Shown here: positions 8,801 to 18,927 of the stretch, piece after piece | How the letters are laid out: each line of letters begins with the position of its first letter | Position numbering within the stretch: the stretch's first letter is position 1 | Source: Vibrio orientalis CIP 102891 = ATCC 33934 | GTDB lineage: Bacteria > Pseudomonadota > Gammaproteobacteria > Enterobacterales > Vibrionaceae | Length of the DNA: 64,000 nucleotides | Assembly (NCBI RefSeq): GCF_000176235.1 | Contig: NZ_ACZV01000005.1 | Span: forward strand, 186,001 to 250,000 | Reading direction: 5' to 3' | Program-made: the position numbers and the translations under genes | Notes under the pieces: generated by a model | What the model was told of the DNA's origin: nothing | The model's database searches: none | The model's input: only the letters and a program-made list of their open reading frames with translations

Positions 8801-9212
8801 ACAAGGTGGTTTTAGTTTATTGGAGGTGCTGATCGCTTTTTTGTTGATTGGTGTGGCTTCGCTAGGCTTGATCAAAATGCAGTCGTACGTGGAACAGCGG
8901 GCGGATTTTGCTCTCAATAGCCACCAAGCGCTAAATCTAGCGGAACAGAAGTTAGAGTGGTTTCGTACTAGGGGAGCATCACCTGCGGCTTCTGGTCTCT
9001 CTGTCGCAGAGTTTTCATCACTAACCAGTGGCAGTGATATGACAAGCTATTCTCCGTACGTATTGCGTTGGTCGATAGCGGCCCCTGCTGTATCTCTTTC
9101 AGCATCACTGAAAAGTGTCGCAGTAACGGTTGAATGGACAGATCGAGTTGGTGTTACTCAGTTAGTAACGGTGAAATCGATGCTATCTAGTTATAGCGAA
9201 TTTGATATGTGA
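8790..9212 (+). CDS. pilV: Type IV minor pilin, PilV-like
   Basis: A 140-residue prepilin with the leader MLNKQGG cut before FSLLEVLIAFLLIGVASLGL, keeping Phe1 and Glu5. The pattern ALNLAEQKLEWFR after the helix is typical of PilV/GspI. The GTG at 8790 overlaps the end of pilX by 11 bp, and a TTG at 8793 is an alternative with 8-nt spacing from GGAG (8781-8784). It is the last gene of the minor-pilin run. I see no clear terminator after it, and 274 bp separate it from the next gene. Confidence 0.85.
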   Translation: MLNKQGGFSLLEVLIAFLLIGVASLGLIKMQSYVEQRADFALNSHQALNLAEQKLEWFRTRGASPAASGLSVAEFSSLTSGSDMTSYSPYVLRWSIAAPAVSLSASLKSVAVTVEWTDRVGVTQLVTVKSMLSSYSEFDM

Positions 9213-9486
9213 TTAGGTGCATTTTTGTCTGAGTGATTAAGTATCTTTTAAAACGCCATGTTATATATTTAAAATTAGTTGGAATATTGTTTATTTATTG
9301 ATGATAAACATGTGGATTATTTGTTGCACGCTAATGGTGTTTTTGCAAAATATGTCTCCAAATATGGAAAAAACTATAGAACCTTGTGCTTTCTGTAAGC
9401 GGATTTAATAGAATGCTTAGTGGAAAATAGACCAACATAATAAATGCACAAAGGTCTACGGCAACAACATCACATATGGAGTTACC

Positions 9487-11046
9487 ATGAGTAACCAAGC
9501 AGTAAATAAGGCACCATCCGAAAAGCCGAGTGGGATGGATCGCTTCTTAAACTTTATTGAACGAGCAGGTAATAAAATTCCTGATCCTGCAATTTTGTTC
9601 TTCTGGGCACTTGTTATTACTTGGGCAGCATCTGCTCTACTTTCAAACATTTCGTTTGATCTTATTAACCCACGTTCGGGTGAAGCGCTTGCAATCAACA
9701 ACCTTTTGACTGGCGAATCTCTAGCAAGCTTCCTTGCGAACATGGTAACGACTTTCACAGGCTTTGCACCACTAGGTATCGTACTTGTTGCGATGCTAGG
9801 TGTTGGTGTTGCTGACTCTTCAGGCTTTATCACTACTGGCCTTAAGAAGATGCTTAACTTCACTCCAGCGAAGCTTCTGACTCCAATGCTAATTCTTGTG
9901 GCTATCGTGTCACACACAGCTGCAGATGCAGGCTACGTACTGGTTATCCCTCTAGGTGGTATCATCTTCCACGCTGCTGGCCGTCACCCTCTAGCGGGTA
10001 TTGCTGCTGCGTTTGCGGGTGTATCGGGTGGTTTCTCTGCAAACTTTATCCCTTCAGGTATCGACCCTCTACTAGCGGGCTTTACTCAGACAGCGGCGCA
10101 AGTACTTGACCCTGAGTACGTGGTTAACCCACTAGCAAACATCTTCTTTACTGGTCTATCTTCAATCATCATCGTTGCTATCGGTTGGTATGTAACAGAG
10201 AAGATCATTGAACCACGCCTAGCGAACACGCCAGTTGACGAAGATGCAGAAAAAGCACCAGACCTAGGTTCATTCACTGAACTTGAATCTAAAGCGTTCC
10301 GTTACGCTGGTTGGGCGATGATGGCGGGTATTGCTGTTCTGATCGCAGCGATTATTCCTGAGAACTCAGCACTGCGTTCTCCTGAAGGTGAAATTACCGC
10401 GTTCTCTGCGCCAATTATGAAGTCGATCGTTCCATTGATCTTCATTCTATTCATCATCCCAGGTTACGTTTACGGTAAAGTTTCTGGCACATTTAAGACA
10501 AGTAACGACATCATCAAAGCGATGGCAGATACAATGTCTACAATGGGCGCATACATTGTTATGTCGTTCTTCTGTGCACAGTTCCTATCTGCATTCGCGC
10601 AGTCAAACATCGGTACCATGCTAGCGCTATACGGTGCTGAGGGTCTGAAAGCAATGAACCTACCAGGTGAAGCAACGATCATCGGTATGATTCTGCTAAC
10701 GGCTTCTGTAAACCTGCTCATTGGTTCTGCATCAGCAAAATGGGCACTTATCGGTCCAATCCTAGTTCCAATGTTAATGGCAGTTGGTATCTCTCCTGAG
10801 CTATCGCAAGCGGCTTACCGTGTTGGTGACTCTGTATCGAACATCATTTCTCCTCTAATGGTATTCTTCCCACTTGTGGTTGTTTACTGTCAGCGTTACG
10901 TGAAGTCGACAGGTATCGGTACACTAGCATCACTGATGATGCCATTCTCGATTGCAATGCTAATCGGTTGGTCAATCTTCCTAGTCGCTTACTGGATGCT
11001 AGGCATTCCTCTAGGTATCCAAGCGCCTTACACATACACGATGTAA
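9487..11046 (+). CDS. AbgT-family transporter
   Basis: A 519-residue inner-membrane protein of the AbgT family (p-aminobenzoyl-glutamate transporter type; some members are reported to export sulfonamides). The N-terminal ERAGNKIPDPAILFFWAL, the motif HTAADAGYVLVIPLGG near residue 140 and the C-terminal SASAKWALIGPILVPM and RVGDSVSNIISPLM blocks are family signatures. ATGGAG lies just before the ATG. It stands alone with its own terminator. The upstream 274 bp are AT-rich, and I can support no specific operator there. Substrate is unknown. Confidence 0.92.
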   Translation: MSNQAVNKAPSEKPSGMDRFLNFIERAGNKIPDPAILFFWALVITWAASALLSNISFDLINPRSGEALAINNLLTGESLASFLANMVTTFTGFAPLGIVLVAMLGVGVADSSGFITTGLKKMLNFTPAKLLTPMLILVAIVSHTAADAGYVLVIPLGGIIFHAAGRHPLAGIAAAFAGVSGGFSANFIPSGIDPLLAGFTQTAAQVLDPEYVVNPLANIFFTGLSSIIIVAIGWYVTEKIIEPRLANTPVDEDAEKAPDLGSFTELESKAFRYAGWAMMAGIAVLIAAIIPENSALRSPEGEITAFSAPIMKSIVPLIFILFIIPGYVYGKVSGTFKTSNDIIKAMADTMSTMGAYIVMSFFCAQFLSAFAQSNIGTMLALYGAEGLKAMNLPGEATIIGMILLTASVNLLIGSASAKWALIGPILVPMLMAVGISPELSQAAYRVGDSVSNIISPLMVFFPLVVVYCQRYVKSTGIGTLASLMMPFSIAMLIGWSIFLVAYWMLGIPLGIQAPYTYTM

Positions 11047-11114
11047 AGACCGTCATATTTGCGCTGTAGCGTTGTTAACTGCGCTACACCAACTATTTAG
11101 GTATTCGAAACTCA

Positions 11115-11149
11115 AAAGCGCTGGTCGAAAGACTGGCGCTTTCTTTTTT
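11115..11149 (+). terminator. Terminator after the AbgT gene
   Basis: A 12-bp stem (AAAGCGCTGGTC/GACTGGCGCTTT, two wobbles) with a GAAA tetraloop is followed by CTTTTTT. Confidence 0.92.
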
Positions 11150-11269
11150 GGCCGCGGGAAAATCTAAACCAGATAGCTTTGTTTGGTTCTGCGTCCGGCT
11201 TTTACTTCCCCTTTCATAGAGGTAGAATTTACTATCTCTAGTCGTCTACTCATATAACCGGAGTTTTCT

Positions 11270-11806
11270 TTGTCAGAATCTCAATTTACCCCTCAAGATG
11301 AACGATTTATGCGTCGAGCGATGGAGCTGGCGGCACACGCTGAAACACAAGGTGAAGTGCCAGTTGGCGCTGTGTTGGTTAAAGATGGTGAAATCATTGC
11401 GGAAGGTTGGAATGAGTCTATCGGTCAGCACGATGCAACCGCCCACGCGGAAATGCAGACCATCCGAAAGGCGGGTGAGGTTCTAGAGAATTATCGACTG
11501 CTCGATACGACACTCTACGTGACGCTAGAGCCTTGTCCTATGTGTGCCGGAGCGCTGCTACACAGTCGAGTGAAACGTATTGTGTTTGGGGCACCAGACT
11601 TGAAGGCCGGGGCGGCGGGAACAGTACTTAACTTGTTTGAACATCAAGCGGCGTATCACTATGCGGATGTTGAAAAAGGGTTATTAGAGGATGAATGCCG
11701 AGTTCAACTTCAAGCTTTCTTTAAGCGTCGACGCAAAGAGAAGAAGAAAGAACGTAAGGCGATGCAAATACTTGAAATTAAATCAGGGCAGGAAAAAGAA
11801 GGGTAG
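11270..11806 (+). CDS. tadA: tRNA-specific adenosine deaminase TadA
   Basis: Deaminates A34 to inosine in the tRNA-Arg(ACG) anticodon, letting one tRNA read CGU, CGC and CGA. It is an essential cytoplasmic zinc enzyme. Zinc and catalytic residues are visible: HAE at 59-61 and PCPMC with Cys89 and Cys92. The length of 178 is slightly above E. coli because of a Lys/Arg-rich C-terminal tail (KRRRKEKKKERK). The start is TTG, 6 nt after CCGGAG, and no ATG fits better. It is followed by a strong hairpin without a T tract. Confidence 0.97.
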   Translation: MSESQFTPQDERFMRRAMELAAHAETQGEVPVGAVLVKDGEIIAEGWNESIGQHDATAHAEMQTIRKAGEVLENYRLLDTTLYVTLEPCPMCAGALLHSRVKRIVFGAPDLKAGAAGTVLNLFEHQAAYHYADVEKGLLEDECRVQLQAFFKRRRKEKKKERKAMQILEIKSGQEKEG

Positions 11807-11813
11807 GTTTTTA

Positions 11814-11842
11814 AGCAAACATCTTATGAGTAGATGTTTGCT
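11814..11842. other. Strong hairpin after tadA, possible terminator
   Basis: AGCAAACATCT pairs perfectly over 11 bp with AGATGTTTGCT around a 7-nt loop. No T run follows on either strand, so it may protect the 3' ends of tadA and of the convergent small ORF rather than terminate efficiently. Confidence 0.55.
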
Positions 11843-11849
11843 CTCAGGA

Positions 11850-11987
11850 TTATGCTTCTGTGATTAGTTGCATAAATGCGCGGTGACGTGCAATCACCTT
11901 TTTTTTGTTGTTGCTGAGCATACGCTTGCGGCGGTTTGCGGCAACAGTCTTATTAAGGCGTTTTGACTGCATTTTACGTCTAGCCAT
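11850..11987 (-). CDS. Small basic protein of 45 residues, unknown
   Basis: A short ORF with an excellent ribosome site (AGGAGG, 7 nt before the ATG). The product begins MARRKMQSKRLNKTVAANRR and continues with more Lys, Arg and Asn. It carries roughly 15 basic and one acidic residue in 45, with no membrane segment. Such composition suggests RNA or ribosome binding, but I recognise no family and assign no function. It is convergent with tadA and upstream of mltF on the same strand, 214 bp apart. The strong Shine-Dalgarno and the clean frame make a real gene likely. Confidence 0.65.
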   Translation of the reverse strand: MARRKMQSKRLNKTVAANRRKRMLSNNKKKVIARHRAFMQLITEA

Positions 11988-12154
11988 AAAACAACCTCCT
12001 ACTTAGAGTTAAAATCAAATCAGATACGGAATAGCGCAAAGGTCATTGATATTCCGACAACACGGGATTTATACACTGCAATTGTTACTGTTTTAAGAAA
12101 CTTCGCAAGTGATCTTGGACACGATATTATGTTTGGGTTAGATCAAAAGAATTC

Positions 12155-12187
12155 AAGTGCGCAATCTTTGTTCAAAGCTGCGCACTT
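12155..12187 (-). terminator. Terminator after mltF
   Basis: AAGTGCGCA/TGCGCACTT (9 bp) with an inner CTTTG/CAAAG stem, followed on the minus strand by GAATTCTTTT. The T run is short and displaced, so strength is uncertain. Confidence 0.6.
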
Positions 12188-12200
12188 AGTTTAGATGAGT

Positions 12201-13724
12201 CTATTGTTCTTCGCTGATAGTTTGTTCCGCCGATGATGCGGCAGAGGCGCCAGAAACGGCCATGTCAGCTATCTGAATTACCTTCAGATCATCGATGTTA
12301 ACATCGTCATTGTTTGCTGTTTGTTGTTCAACATGACCGATAATACTCTGGTAGTAGCGGCGAATGTTTTCAACATAGTTTCGTGCTTCATCACCTCGAG
12401 CAAAGCCATAGCGAGTTTGGCTGTAGTATTTCTTCTGACGAAGTAGCGGCAAGCGATCTTTTACGTCAGACCAAGCATCTGGGTTACCGCCTTGTTTTTT
12501 CGTCAAGCGGCGAGCGTCCATCATATGACCGTAACCAACGTTATAAGACGCTAGTGCAAACCAAATTTTTTCATGCTCTTCGATTGAGTCAGGAATACGT
12601 GACACCATTCTACGTAAGTACTCAACACCACCGCGGACAGACTGTTCAGGATCGAGTCGATCGGTAACGCCTACGCTCTTCGCTGTCGGTAGTGTAAGCA
12701 TCATCATGCCGCGCACACCCGTTGGCGATTTTGCTGTCGGGTTCCAATGGGATTCTTGATAACCCAACGCGGCGACTAAGCGCCAGTCAAATTCATCGGA
12801 ATACTTTTTAAATAGTGGTGACCATTTCGGAAGTTTTGAATCCAATGCACGAATGAAGGCGCGAGTGTCGACATAGTCAAAACTACCCACGTGACCGATG
12901 TACTTTTCTTCCAGTGAGGCTAAGTGTCCAGATTGTTTAATGCTGCCAAAGAACTCAATCAGTAAGCCGTATAAGCTCTCATCTTGTGATCTGCTTAAAA
13001 ACCATGAAATCGGCTGATCTTCTGTTAACTCGAATGCTAACGCGACGTCTGGGTAAATACGCTGAGACAGTGATAACTCAACAGAGTCTGCCAAGGTAAA
13101 ACGCAGTTCGCCTTTAGAAACTTTCTTGAGGAGATCGTTTACATCGGCGTTCGGGTCTATGTGGTAAGAAAAGTCTGGGTGGTCTGCTTTAATCGCAGTC
13201 AACGTTTGGTTGAAGTGAGAGTCACTAACAATACTCAAGACATCTTTGCCGTCGTTCTCTTCGATCAGTTTTGCTTGTCTATCCAATAATTGTTCTAGAT
13301 TGCGAGGACGCCAGTTTCCTTTCTTATAAATCACTTGTTGGCTGACGTAGTAGTAAGCCGGACCCGGTCGAAATGATTTTAAACGCTCAGGAGATTGGCT
13401 CAATCCTGCGGCGATGATATCGATCTCGCCTTTTTCTAGTGCAGGATACAGGCTAGAAATACGATAGGCTGGTTTCATTTCAAGTTGCACGCCAAGCTCA
13501 TTGGCAAATTCACGCGCCAGTTCATAATCCAGACCGGCAGGTCCATCGGGGCCGATATAGTAAGAGAGTTGGTTGTTCAACGTCCCCACGCGCAATACGC
13601 CACGTTCTTTAATTAAATCTAGATCACTCTTAGGTTCTGATTCGATTTGGCAGCCAGATAGCACCAAGGCGCTGGCAAATAATAAACAGAGTGATTTTAG
13701 TTGGGTTAGGTAATGCTTCTTCAT
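12201..13724 (-). CDS. mltF: Membrane-bound lytic murein transglycosylase F
   Basis: A 507-residue outer-membrane lipoprotein that cleaves peptidoglycan glycan strands. A signal peptide ends in the lipobox LSGC (lipidated Cys25). Residues about 35-270 form a periplasmic solute-binding (SBP_bac_3) module starting LIKERGVLRVGT. The C-terminal domain is a lysozyme-like SLT fold with catalytic Glu324 in GYQESHWNP, followed by GVRGMMMLT and the ASYNVGYGH motif. The length matches E. coli MltF (518). It is a single gene, divergent from purL with 317 bp between them. The C-terminal tail is Ala/Ser/Glu-rich and probably unstructured. Confidence 0.96.
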   Translation of the reverse strand: MKKHYLTQLKSLCLLFASALVLSGCQIESEPKSDLDLIKERGVLRVGTLNNQLSYYIGPDGPAGLDYELAREFANELGVQLEMKPAYRISSLYPALEKGEIDIIAAGLSQSPERLKSFRPGPAYYYVSQQVIYKKGNWRPRNLEQLLDRQAKLIEENDGKDVLSIVSDSHFNQTLTAIKADHPDFSYHIDPNADVNDLLKKVSKGELRFTLADSVELSLSQRIYPDVALAFELTEDQPISWFLSRSQDESLYGLLIEFFGSIKQSGHLASLEEKYIGHVGSFDYVDTRAFIRALDSKLPKWSPLFKKYSDEFDWRLVAALGYQESHWNPTAKSPTGVRGMMMLTLPTAKSVGVTDRLDPEQSVRGGVEYLRRMVSRIPDSIEEHEKIWFALASYNVGYGHMMDARRLTKKQGGNPDAWSDVKDRLPLLRQKKYYSQTRYGFARGDEARNYVENIRRYYQSIIGHVEQQTANNDDVNIDDLKVIQIADMAVSGASAASSAEQTISEEQ

Positions 13725-13860
13725 TCACGGCAATCTCATACATCCAGTAGGGCATTTATATCAAAGTGGTATAACAAGGCAAGACAATCACAGTAACTCT
13801 TAGTAATAGAGAACAATAAATAGCGTTTTCTGTCGAATTTCAAAATTGACGAAAAAAATG

Positions 13861-13876
13861 ACGCAAACGGTTGCTT
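13861..13876 (+). promoter_or_regulatory. PUR box (PurR operator) of purL
   Basis: ACGCAAACGGTTGCTT closely matches the PurR consensus ACGCAAACGTTTGCGT. It lies directly upstream of the purL -35, so hypoxanthine- or guanine-bound PurR should repress purL. Confidence 0.8.
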
Positions 13877-13882
13877 TTGGTG

Positions 13883-13911
13883 TTACATCACAAAAACAAT
13901 TGCTATATAAT
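13883..13911 (+). promoter_or_regulatory. Sigma-70 promoter of purL
   Basis: TTACAT (13883-13888), a 17-bp spacer and a consensus TATAAT (13906-13911). The predicted transcript has a leader of about 120 nt. Confidence 0.7.
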
Positions 13912-14041
13912 GCGCTCGCAATGAAGAGGTGGAATCGGCATAGGTTCGAAAATCTTCGGGAATAGCTTCGAAGTAAAACAGTCTAACCCACTGAATTTAT
14001 TCCAATATCACCTTAATCAATTGCATAAGAGACCTAAGTAC

Positions 14042-17000
14042 ATGAGAATTTTTCGTGGCTCCCCAGCTCTATCTGAATTTCGTGTTAATAAGCTTCTAGA
14101 GCTTTGTCGTGAACTAGGCCTACCTGTAACAGGTATCTACGCTGAGTTTACGCACTTTGCTGATCTAACCGCAGACCTAGATACGTCTGAAGTTGATAAA
14201 CTAGAAAAACTACTGACTTACGGTCCAACACTTTCCTTTGATGAGAATGGTGAAGAGCATGAGCCAAGAGGTCTGCTTCTACTTGCGACGCCTCGCCCTG
14301 GTACTATCTCACCATGGTCTTCTAAGTCTACCGACATCGCGAATAACTGTGGCCTAGCTAAAGTTGCTCGTCTAGAGCGCGGTACAGCTTACTACATCGA
14401 AACATCATCTGACCTTTCTGAACTTCAACTGGTTGAGCTTAAAGCGATTCTTCATGACCGCATGATGGAAGTTATCTTCACTGACTTCGACTCAGCAGCG
14501 GCACTTTTCCAAGTGGCAGAGCCTGCACCGGTCGCAGACGTTGACCTACTTGCCGGTGGTCGCGCTGCGCTTGAAAAAGCAAACGTTACCCTAGGTCTTG
14601 CACTTGCCGATGATGAAATCGAATATTTGTACGATAGCTTCGTAAACAAGCTAGATCGTAACCCAACCGACATCGAGCTGATGATGTTTGCTCAGGCGAA
14701 CTCAGAGCACTGTCGTCACAAGATCTTCAACGCAGACTGGACTATCGATGGCGTTAAGCAAGAGAAGTCGCTGTTCAAGATGATCAAGAACACATTTGAA
14801 ACGACGCCAGAAAACGTGCTGTCTGCGTACAAAGATAACGCAGCTGTGATGGTCGGTTCTGAAGTGGGTCGTTTCTTCCCGAATCCAGAAACTCGCCAGT
14901 ACGGTTATAACCAAGAAAAAGCGCACATCTTAATGAAGGTGGAAACGCACAACCACCCAACGGCTATTTCTCCTTGGCCGGGCGCTTCTACAGGTTCTGG
15001 TGGTGAAATCCGTGACGAAGGCGCGACAGGTATTGGTGGTAAACCAAAAGCTGGCCTAGTTGGTTTTACAACGTCTAACTTACGTATTCCTGGCTTTGAA
15101 CAGCCATGGGAAACAGATTTCGGTAAGCCAGGCCGCATTGTTAACGCTCTAGACATCATGCTAGAAGGCCCGTTAGGCGGCGCGGCGTTTAACAACGAGT
15201 TTGGTCGTCCAAACCTACTGGGTTACTTCCGTACTTACGAAGAGAAAGTAAACTCTCACGCAGGCGAAGAAGTTCGTGGTTACCATAAGCCAATCATGAT
15301 TGCTGGTGGTATGGGTAACATCCGTGACGAGCACGTTCAGAAGAAAGAGATCCCAGTTGGTGCAAGCTTAATTGTACTAGGTGGTCCAGCGATGAACATC
15401 GGCCTTGGTGGCGGCGCTGCTTCTTCAATGGCATCTGGCCAATCAGCAGAAGACCTAGACTTTGCATCTGTACAGCGTGAGAACCCAGAGATGGAGCGTC
15501 GCTGTCAGGAAGTGATCGACCGTTGTTGGCAGTTAGGTGATGCAAACCCAATCGCATTCATCCACGATGTGGGCGCGGGCGGTATCTCTAACGCACTGCC
15601 AGAGCTTGTCGATGATGGTGAGCGTGGCGGTATCTTCCAACTGCGTGACGTACCAAACGACGAACCAGGTATGAGCCCACTTGAGATCTGGTGTAACGAA
15701 TCTCAAGAACGCTACGTAATGGCAGTTGCGCCAGAGAATATGGAAGTATTCGATGCTATCTGTAAGCGTGAACGCGCACCATACGCAGTAGTAGGTGTGG
15801 CAACAGAAGAGCGTGAACTGAAACTTGAAGATTCACACTTCGACAACACGCCTATCGACATGCCTATGGACGTTCTTCTTGGTAAGACGCCTAAGATGCA
15901 CCGTGATGCGATAACGCTAAAAGCGAACAATCCAGCAATTGACCGTGACGGCATCGAGCTAAACGAAGCGGCTGAGCGTGTTCTACGTCTTCCAACGGTT
16001 GCTGAGAAAACATTCCTTATCACGATTGGTGACCGCACGGTTACAGGTCTAGTTGCTCGTGACCAAATGGTTGGTCCATGGCAGGTGCCTGTTGCTAACT
16101 GCGCAGTAACGGCAGCAAGCTACGACACTTACCACGGTGAAGCTATGTCAATGGGTGAGCGCACGCCAGTGGCTCTATTAGACTTCGGTGCATCGGCTCG
16201 TCTAGCGGTGGGTGAAGCAATCACCAACATCGCAGCAACCAACATCGGCGATATCAAACACATTAAACTGTCGGCGAACTGGATGTCTCCAGCCGGTCAC
16301 CCAGGTGAAGATGCCGGTCTTTACGAAGCGGTGAAAGCGGTCGGTGAAGAGCTATGTCCTGCGCTTGGTCTAACTATCCCGGTGGGTAAAGACTCAATGT
16401 CGATGAAGACTAAGTGGGAAGAAAATGGCGAGCAGAAAGAAGTAACGTCGCCACTTTCTCTAGTAATTACTGCGTTTGCTCGCGTTGAAGATGTGCGTAA
16501 GACAATTACTCCTCAACTTCGCACTCCTGAGACCTTGGAAGGACTAGGTGATACTTCATTAGTACTTATCGACCTAGGTAACGGTAAGAACCGTCTAGGC
16601 GCAACGGCATTGGCTCAGGTTTACAAGCAGCTTGGTGATAAACCAGCAGACGTAGACAATGCAGCACAGTTAAAAGGTTTCTACGAGGGCGTTCAAGCTC
16701 TAGTAGCGAAAGATCAAGTTATCGCTTACCACGATAAAGGCGACGGCGGTCTATTCGTGACGCTTGCTGAGATGGCATTCGCAGGTCACTGTGGTGTGAA
16801 AGCTGATATTGCTGACCTTGGCGAAGATGCACTTGCTGCACTATTTAATGAAGAGTTAGGCGCAGTACTTCAGGTTAAGAATGACGACCTTGATGCGGTA
16901 CTTTCAACTCTAGCAGCAAACGGCTTAGAAGCATGCTCACATGTGATCGGTTCTGTGGAAGCTTCTGATGAGCTACGAATCACTTCTGGTGAAACAGTGG

Positions 17001-17971
17001 TTCTTGAGCGTAACCGTACTGAACTGCGTACTATTTGGGCTGAAACAACGCATAAGATGCAATCACTGCGTGATAACACAGCATGTGCAAACCAAGAGCA
17101 TGAAGCGAAGAAAGACAACTCTGACCCAGGTCTGAACGTTAAGCTAAGTTTCGATGTGAACGAAGACATTGCCGCGCCATACATCGCGACAGGTGCGAAG
17201 CCTAAGATGGCGATCCTACGTGAACAGGGCGTTAACTCTCACGTTGAAATGGCAGCAGCCTTTGACCGTGCAGGTTTTGAAGCAACTGACATCCACATGA
17301 GTGATATTCTAACCGGTCAAGCAGTGCTAGAAGAGTACCAAGGCCTCGTAGCGTGTGGTGGTTTCTCTTACGGTGACGTACTTGGTGCAGGTGAAGGTTG
17401 GGCGAAGTCTATCTTGTTCAACGAAGGTGCTCGTAACCAGTTTGAAGGCTTCTTTAAGCGTGAAGATACTTTCTCTCTAGGTGTGTGTAACGGTTGTCAG
17501 ATGTTATCGAACCTGAAAGAGCTAATTCCGGGAGCTGAGTACTGGCCGCGTTTCGTACGCAACGAATCAGAGCGTTTTGAAGCTCGCTTCAGCTTAGTCG
17601 AAGTTCAGAAGTCTGACTCTGTATTCTTCAATGGTATGGAAGGCTCTCGTATGCCAATCGCAGTATCTCACGGTGAAGGTCGCGTAGAAGTACGTGATGC
17701 TGACCACCTAGCAGCGATTGAAGCGTCAGGCACTGTTGCGGTACGTTACGTTGACAACCACGGTAACCCAACGCAGCAATACCCGAATAACCCGAATGGT
17801 TCGCCAAACGCTATCACAGGTCTCACGACAACGGATGGCCGCGTGACAATCATGATGCCGCACCCTGAGCGTGTATTCCGCACAGTGGCTAACTCATGGT
17901 CTCCTGAAGGCTGGGGTGAAAACGGTGCTTGGATGCGTATGTTCCAAAACGCACGTAAGAATGTCGGTTAA
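14042..17971 (+). CDS. purL: Phosphoribosylformylglycinamidine synthase
   Basis: The large single-chain FGAM synthase converts FGAR, ATP and glutamine to FGAM, the fourth step of purine synthesis. The open frame starts at a TTG (14021), but [14 protein letters not shown] from the ATG at 14042 matches the family, giving 1309 residues (1295 in E. coli). In order it has the PurS-like N-terminus, two AIRS-type ATP-binding halves ([24 protein letters not shown]) and a C-terminal glutamine amidotransferase with nucleophile Cys in [11 protein letters not shown] and the MMPHPERVF His-Glu dyad. It stands alone under the PUR box. purM and purN lie 3 kb away on the other strand under a second box. Confidence 0.99.
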   Translation: MRIFRGSPALSEFRVNKLLELCRELGLPVTGIYAEFTHFADLTADLDTSEVDKLEKLLTYGPTLSFDENGEEHEPRGLLLLATPRPGTISPWSSKSTDIANNCGLAKVARLERGTAYYIETSSDLSELQLVELKAILHDRMMEVIFTDFDSAAALFQVAEPAPVADVDLLAGGRAALEKANVTLGLALADDEIEYLYDSFVNKLDRNPTDIELMMFAQANSEHCRHKIFNADWTIDGVKQEKSLFKMIKNTFETTPENVLSAYKDNAAVMVGSEVGRFFPNPETRQYGYNQEKAHILMKVETHNHPTAISPWPGASTGSGGEIRDEGATGIGGKPKAGLVGFTTSNLRIPGFEQPWETDFGKPGRIVNALDIMLEGPLGGAAFNNEFGRPNLLGYFRTYEEKVNSHAGEEVRGYHKPIMIAGGMGNIRDEHVQKKEIPVGASLIVLGGPAMNIGLGGGAASSMASGQSAEDLDFASVQRENPEMERRCQEVIDRCWQLGDANPIAFIHDVGAGGISNALPELVDDGERGGIFQLRDVPNDEPGMSPLEIWCNESQERYVMAVAPENMEVFDAICKRERAPYAVVGVATEERELKLEDSHFDNTPIDMPMDVLLGKTPKMHRDAITLKANNPAIDRDGIELNEAAERVLRLPTVAEKTFLITIGDRTVTGLVARDQMVGPWQVPVANCAVTAASYDTYHGEAMSMGERTPVALLDFGASARLAVGEAITNIAATNIGDIKHIKLSANWMSPAGHPGEDAGLYEAVKAVGEELCPALGLTIPVGKDSMSMKTKWEENGEQKEVTSPLSLVITAFARVEDVRKTITPQLRTPETLEGLGDTSLVLIDLGNGKNRLGATALAQVYKQLGDKPADVDNAAQLKGFYEGVQALVAKDQVIAYHDKGDGGLFVTLAEMAFAGHCGVKADIADLGEDALAALFNEELGAVLQVKNDDLDAVLSTLAANGLEACSHVIGSVEASDELRITSGETVVLERNRTELRTIWAETTHKMQSLRDNTACANQEHEAKKDNSDPGLNVKLSFDVNEDIAAPYIATGAKPKMAILREQGVNSHVEMAAAFDRAGFEATDIHMSDILTGQAVLEEYQGLVACGGFSYGDVLGAGEGWAKSILFNEGARNQFEGFFKREDTFSLGVCNGCQMLSNLKELIPGAEYWPRFVRNESERFEARFSLVEVQKSDSVFFNGMEGSRMPIAVSHGEGRVEVRDADHLAAIEASGTVAVRYVDNHGNPTQQYPNNPNGSPNAITGLTTTDGRVTIMMPHPERVFRTVANSWSPEGWGENGAWMRMFQNARKNVG

Positions 17972-18007
17972 TTGAGACGACGTTAGTTTTTGCCTAGCAG
18001 CATAGTT

Positions 18008-18038
18008 AAAGCGCAGATCGAACGGTCTGCGCTTTTTA
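18008..18038 (+). terminator. Terminator after purL
   Basis: AAAGCGCAGA pairs with TCTGCGCTTT around an 8-nt loop and is followed by a T-rich tail. Confidence 0.9.
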
Positions 18039-18052
18039 TTTGATTGACCACC

Positions 18053-18154
18053 GTCATTCCATAGACTGACGAAGGAAGGAGTAGGGACTCTCTGTGAGTT
18101 TCCACTCGCTTAAATAGCCCCCTAACTCGTTCGTACCTCGCTGTTGAGAATGAC
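18053..18154 (+). repeat. Dispersed palindromic element, copy 4
   Basis: A 102-bp, more diverged copy (GTCATTCCATAGACTGACG at the left, GAGAATGAC at the right). It begins 15 bp after the purL terminator, in the same orientation as the others. Confidence 0.9.
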
Positions 18155-18312
18155 ACTATGAATAATCGTGATTCTTTGAAAGAAACCATTAGCCAAATGG
18201 TGGCTTTTAAGTTTTAATACCGCCCTTGCCAAGGGATGGTGTTAAACAGCTCAACTTAGATGGAGTTATCAAGTTGACCGAATCCCTGATTAATCCCTTA
18301 GGAAATTAAGAA
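18155..18312. other. Gap before the DUF3622 gene
   Basis: The purL-DUF3622 gap is 341 bp in all: terminator, palindromic element, then this AT-rich stretch. It must hold the promoter for the next gene, but I see no convincing -35/-10 pair. CCATTTGG-like short palindromes are present but weak. Confidence 0.5.
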
Positions 18313-18663
18313 ATGTCTAAAAACCAAAAATTTGCTATTCGCGTTACTGAAAAACGTAACGGCTGGTGTGCAGAGATCACTCGCCAAGTGACATCACGTA
18401 AAACATCAGTATCAAAGCGTGAAACTGGCTTTGAAACTGAAGTTCAGGCTCAAGAGTGGGCTGAAAAAGAGCTAGCTAGCTTTGTACAGAACCAAGCTGT
18501 TCGTAATGAGCGTAAAGGTGAAGCGCGTAAAGTCCGTATTGAACGTGAAGAGCGTCAAGCGCAAGAAGCCGCTGACAAGAAAGCGCGTTACGAAGAAGCG
18601 AAGTTGGTTGCTGCAGCACAAGCTGAAATCGATGATGAAGAAGATTTCTTCGACGAAGAGTAA
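18313..18663 (+). CDS. DUF3622 domain protein
   Basis: A 116-residue cytoplasmic protein. The N-terminal half (KFAIRVTEKRNGWCAEITRQ through EWAEKELASF) looks like a compact beta-alpha fold and matches what I remember of DUF3622 from vibrios. The C-terminal half is a highly charged helix (ARKVRIEREERQAQEAADKK) ending in an acidic tail, DDEEDFFDEE. There is no signal or membrane segment and no known function. The ATG at 18313 starts a clean frame, the gene stands alone, and a strong terminator follows. Confidence 0.8.
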   Translation: MSKNQKFAIRVTEKRNGWCAEITRQVTSRKTSVSKRETGFETEVQAQEWAEKELASFVQNQAVRNERKGEARKVRIEREERQAQEAADKKARYEEAKLVAAAQAEIDDEEDFFDEE

Positions 18664-18684
18664 TCCATCAATCGTCAGTCAATA

Positions 18685-18712
18685 AAAAACCGCCTAATAG
18701 GGCGGTTTTTTT
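18685..18712 (+). terminator. Terminator after the DUF3622 gene
   Basis: AAAACCGCC/GGCGGTTTT stem with a 6-nt loop and a run of seven T. Confidence 0.92.
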
Positions 18713-18735
18713 GAATCTGATGTTCGATGGGCTAA

Positions 18736-18927
18736 TTAACGAAACTGGCCTGCATCTGGCAAAAAGTCAAAACCTGCAGTGGCGAGTTTTGCTTCTAACG
18801 CGCTTTTATCGATATCGAAGTAAGTAGCCAGTTTGTCCAAATCACCGCCAAAATCATCACGTAGCTTCATGTTGACGATACTCATCAACATAATTGGATC
18901 CATGCTTTCAAAGTTCGCCAAATTCAT
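18736..18927 (-). CDS. DUF4250 domain protein
   Basis: A 63-residue protein starting [20 protein letters not shown], followed by KLRDDFGGDLDKLATYFDI. This is the DUF4250 pattern: a small helical cytoplasmic protein of unknown role. Its ATG overlaps the stop codon of the upstream yaeP homologue (TAATG), so the two are translationally coupled. Pairing of these two small proteins suggests a shared task, but nothing in the sequence says what it is. Confidence 0.82.
   Translation of the reverse strand: MNLANFESMDPIMLMSIVNMKLRDDFGGDLDKLATYFDIDKSALEAKLATAGFDFLPDAGQFR

Noticed and set aside
9456..9917. 153-residue antisense ORF over the AbgT gene start
   Set aside because: It mirrors a conserved membrane-protein coding frame on the other strand and has no family features.
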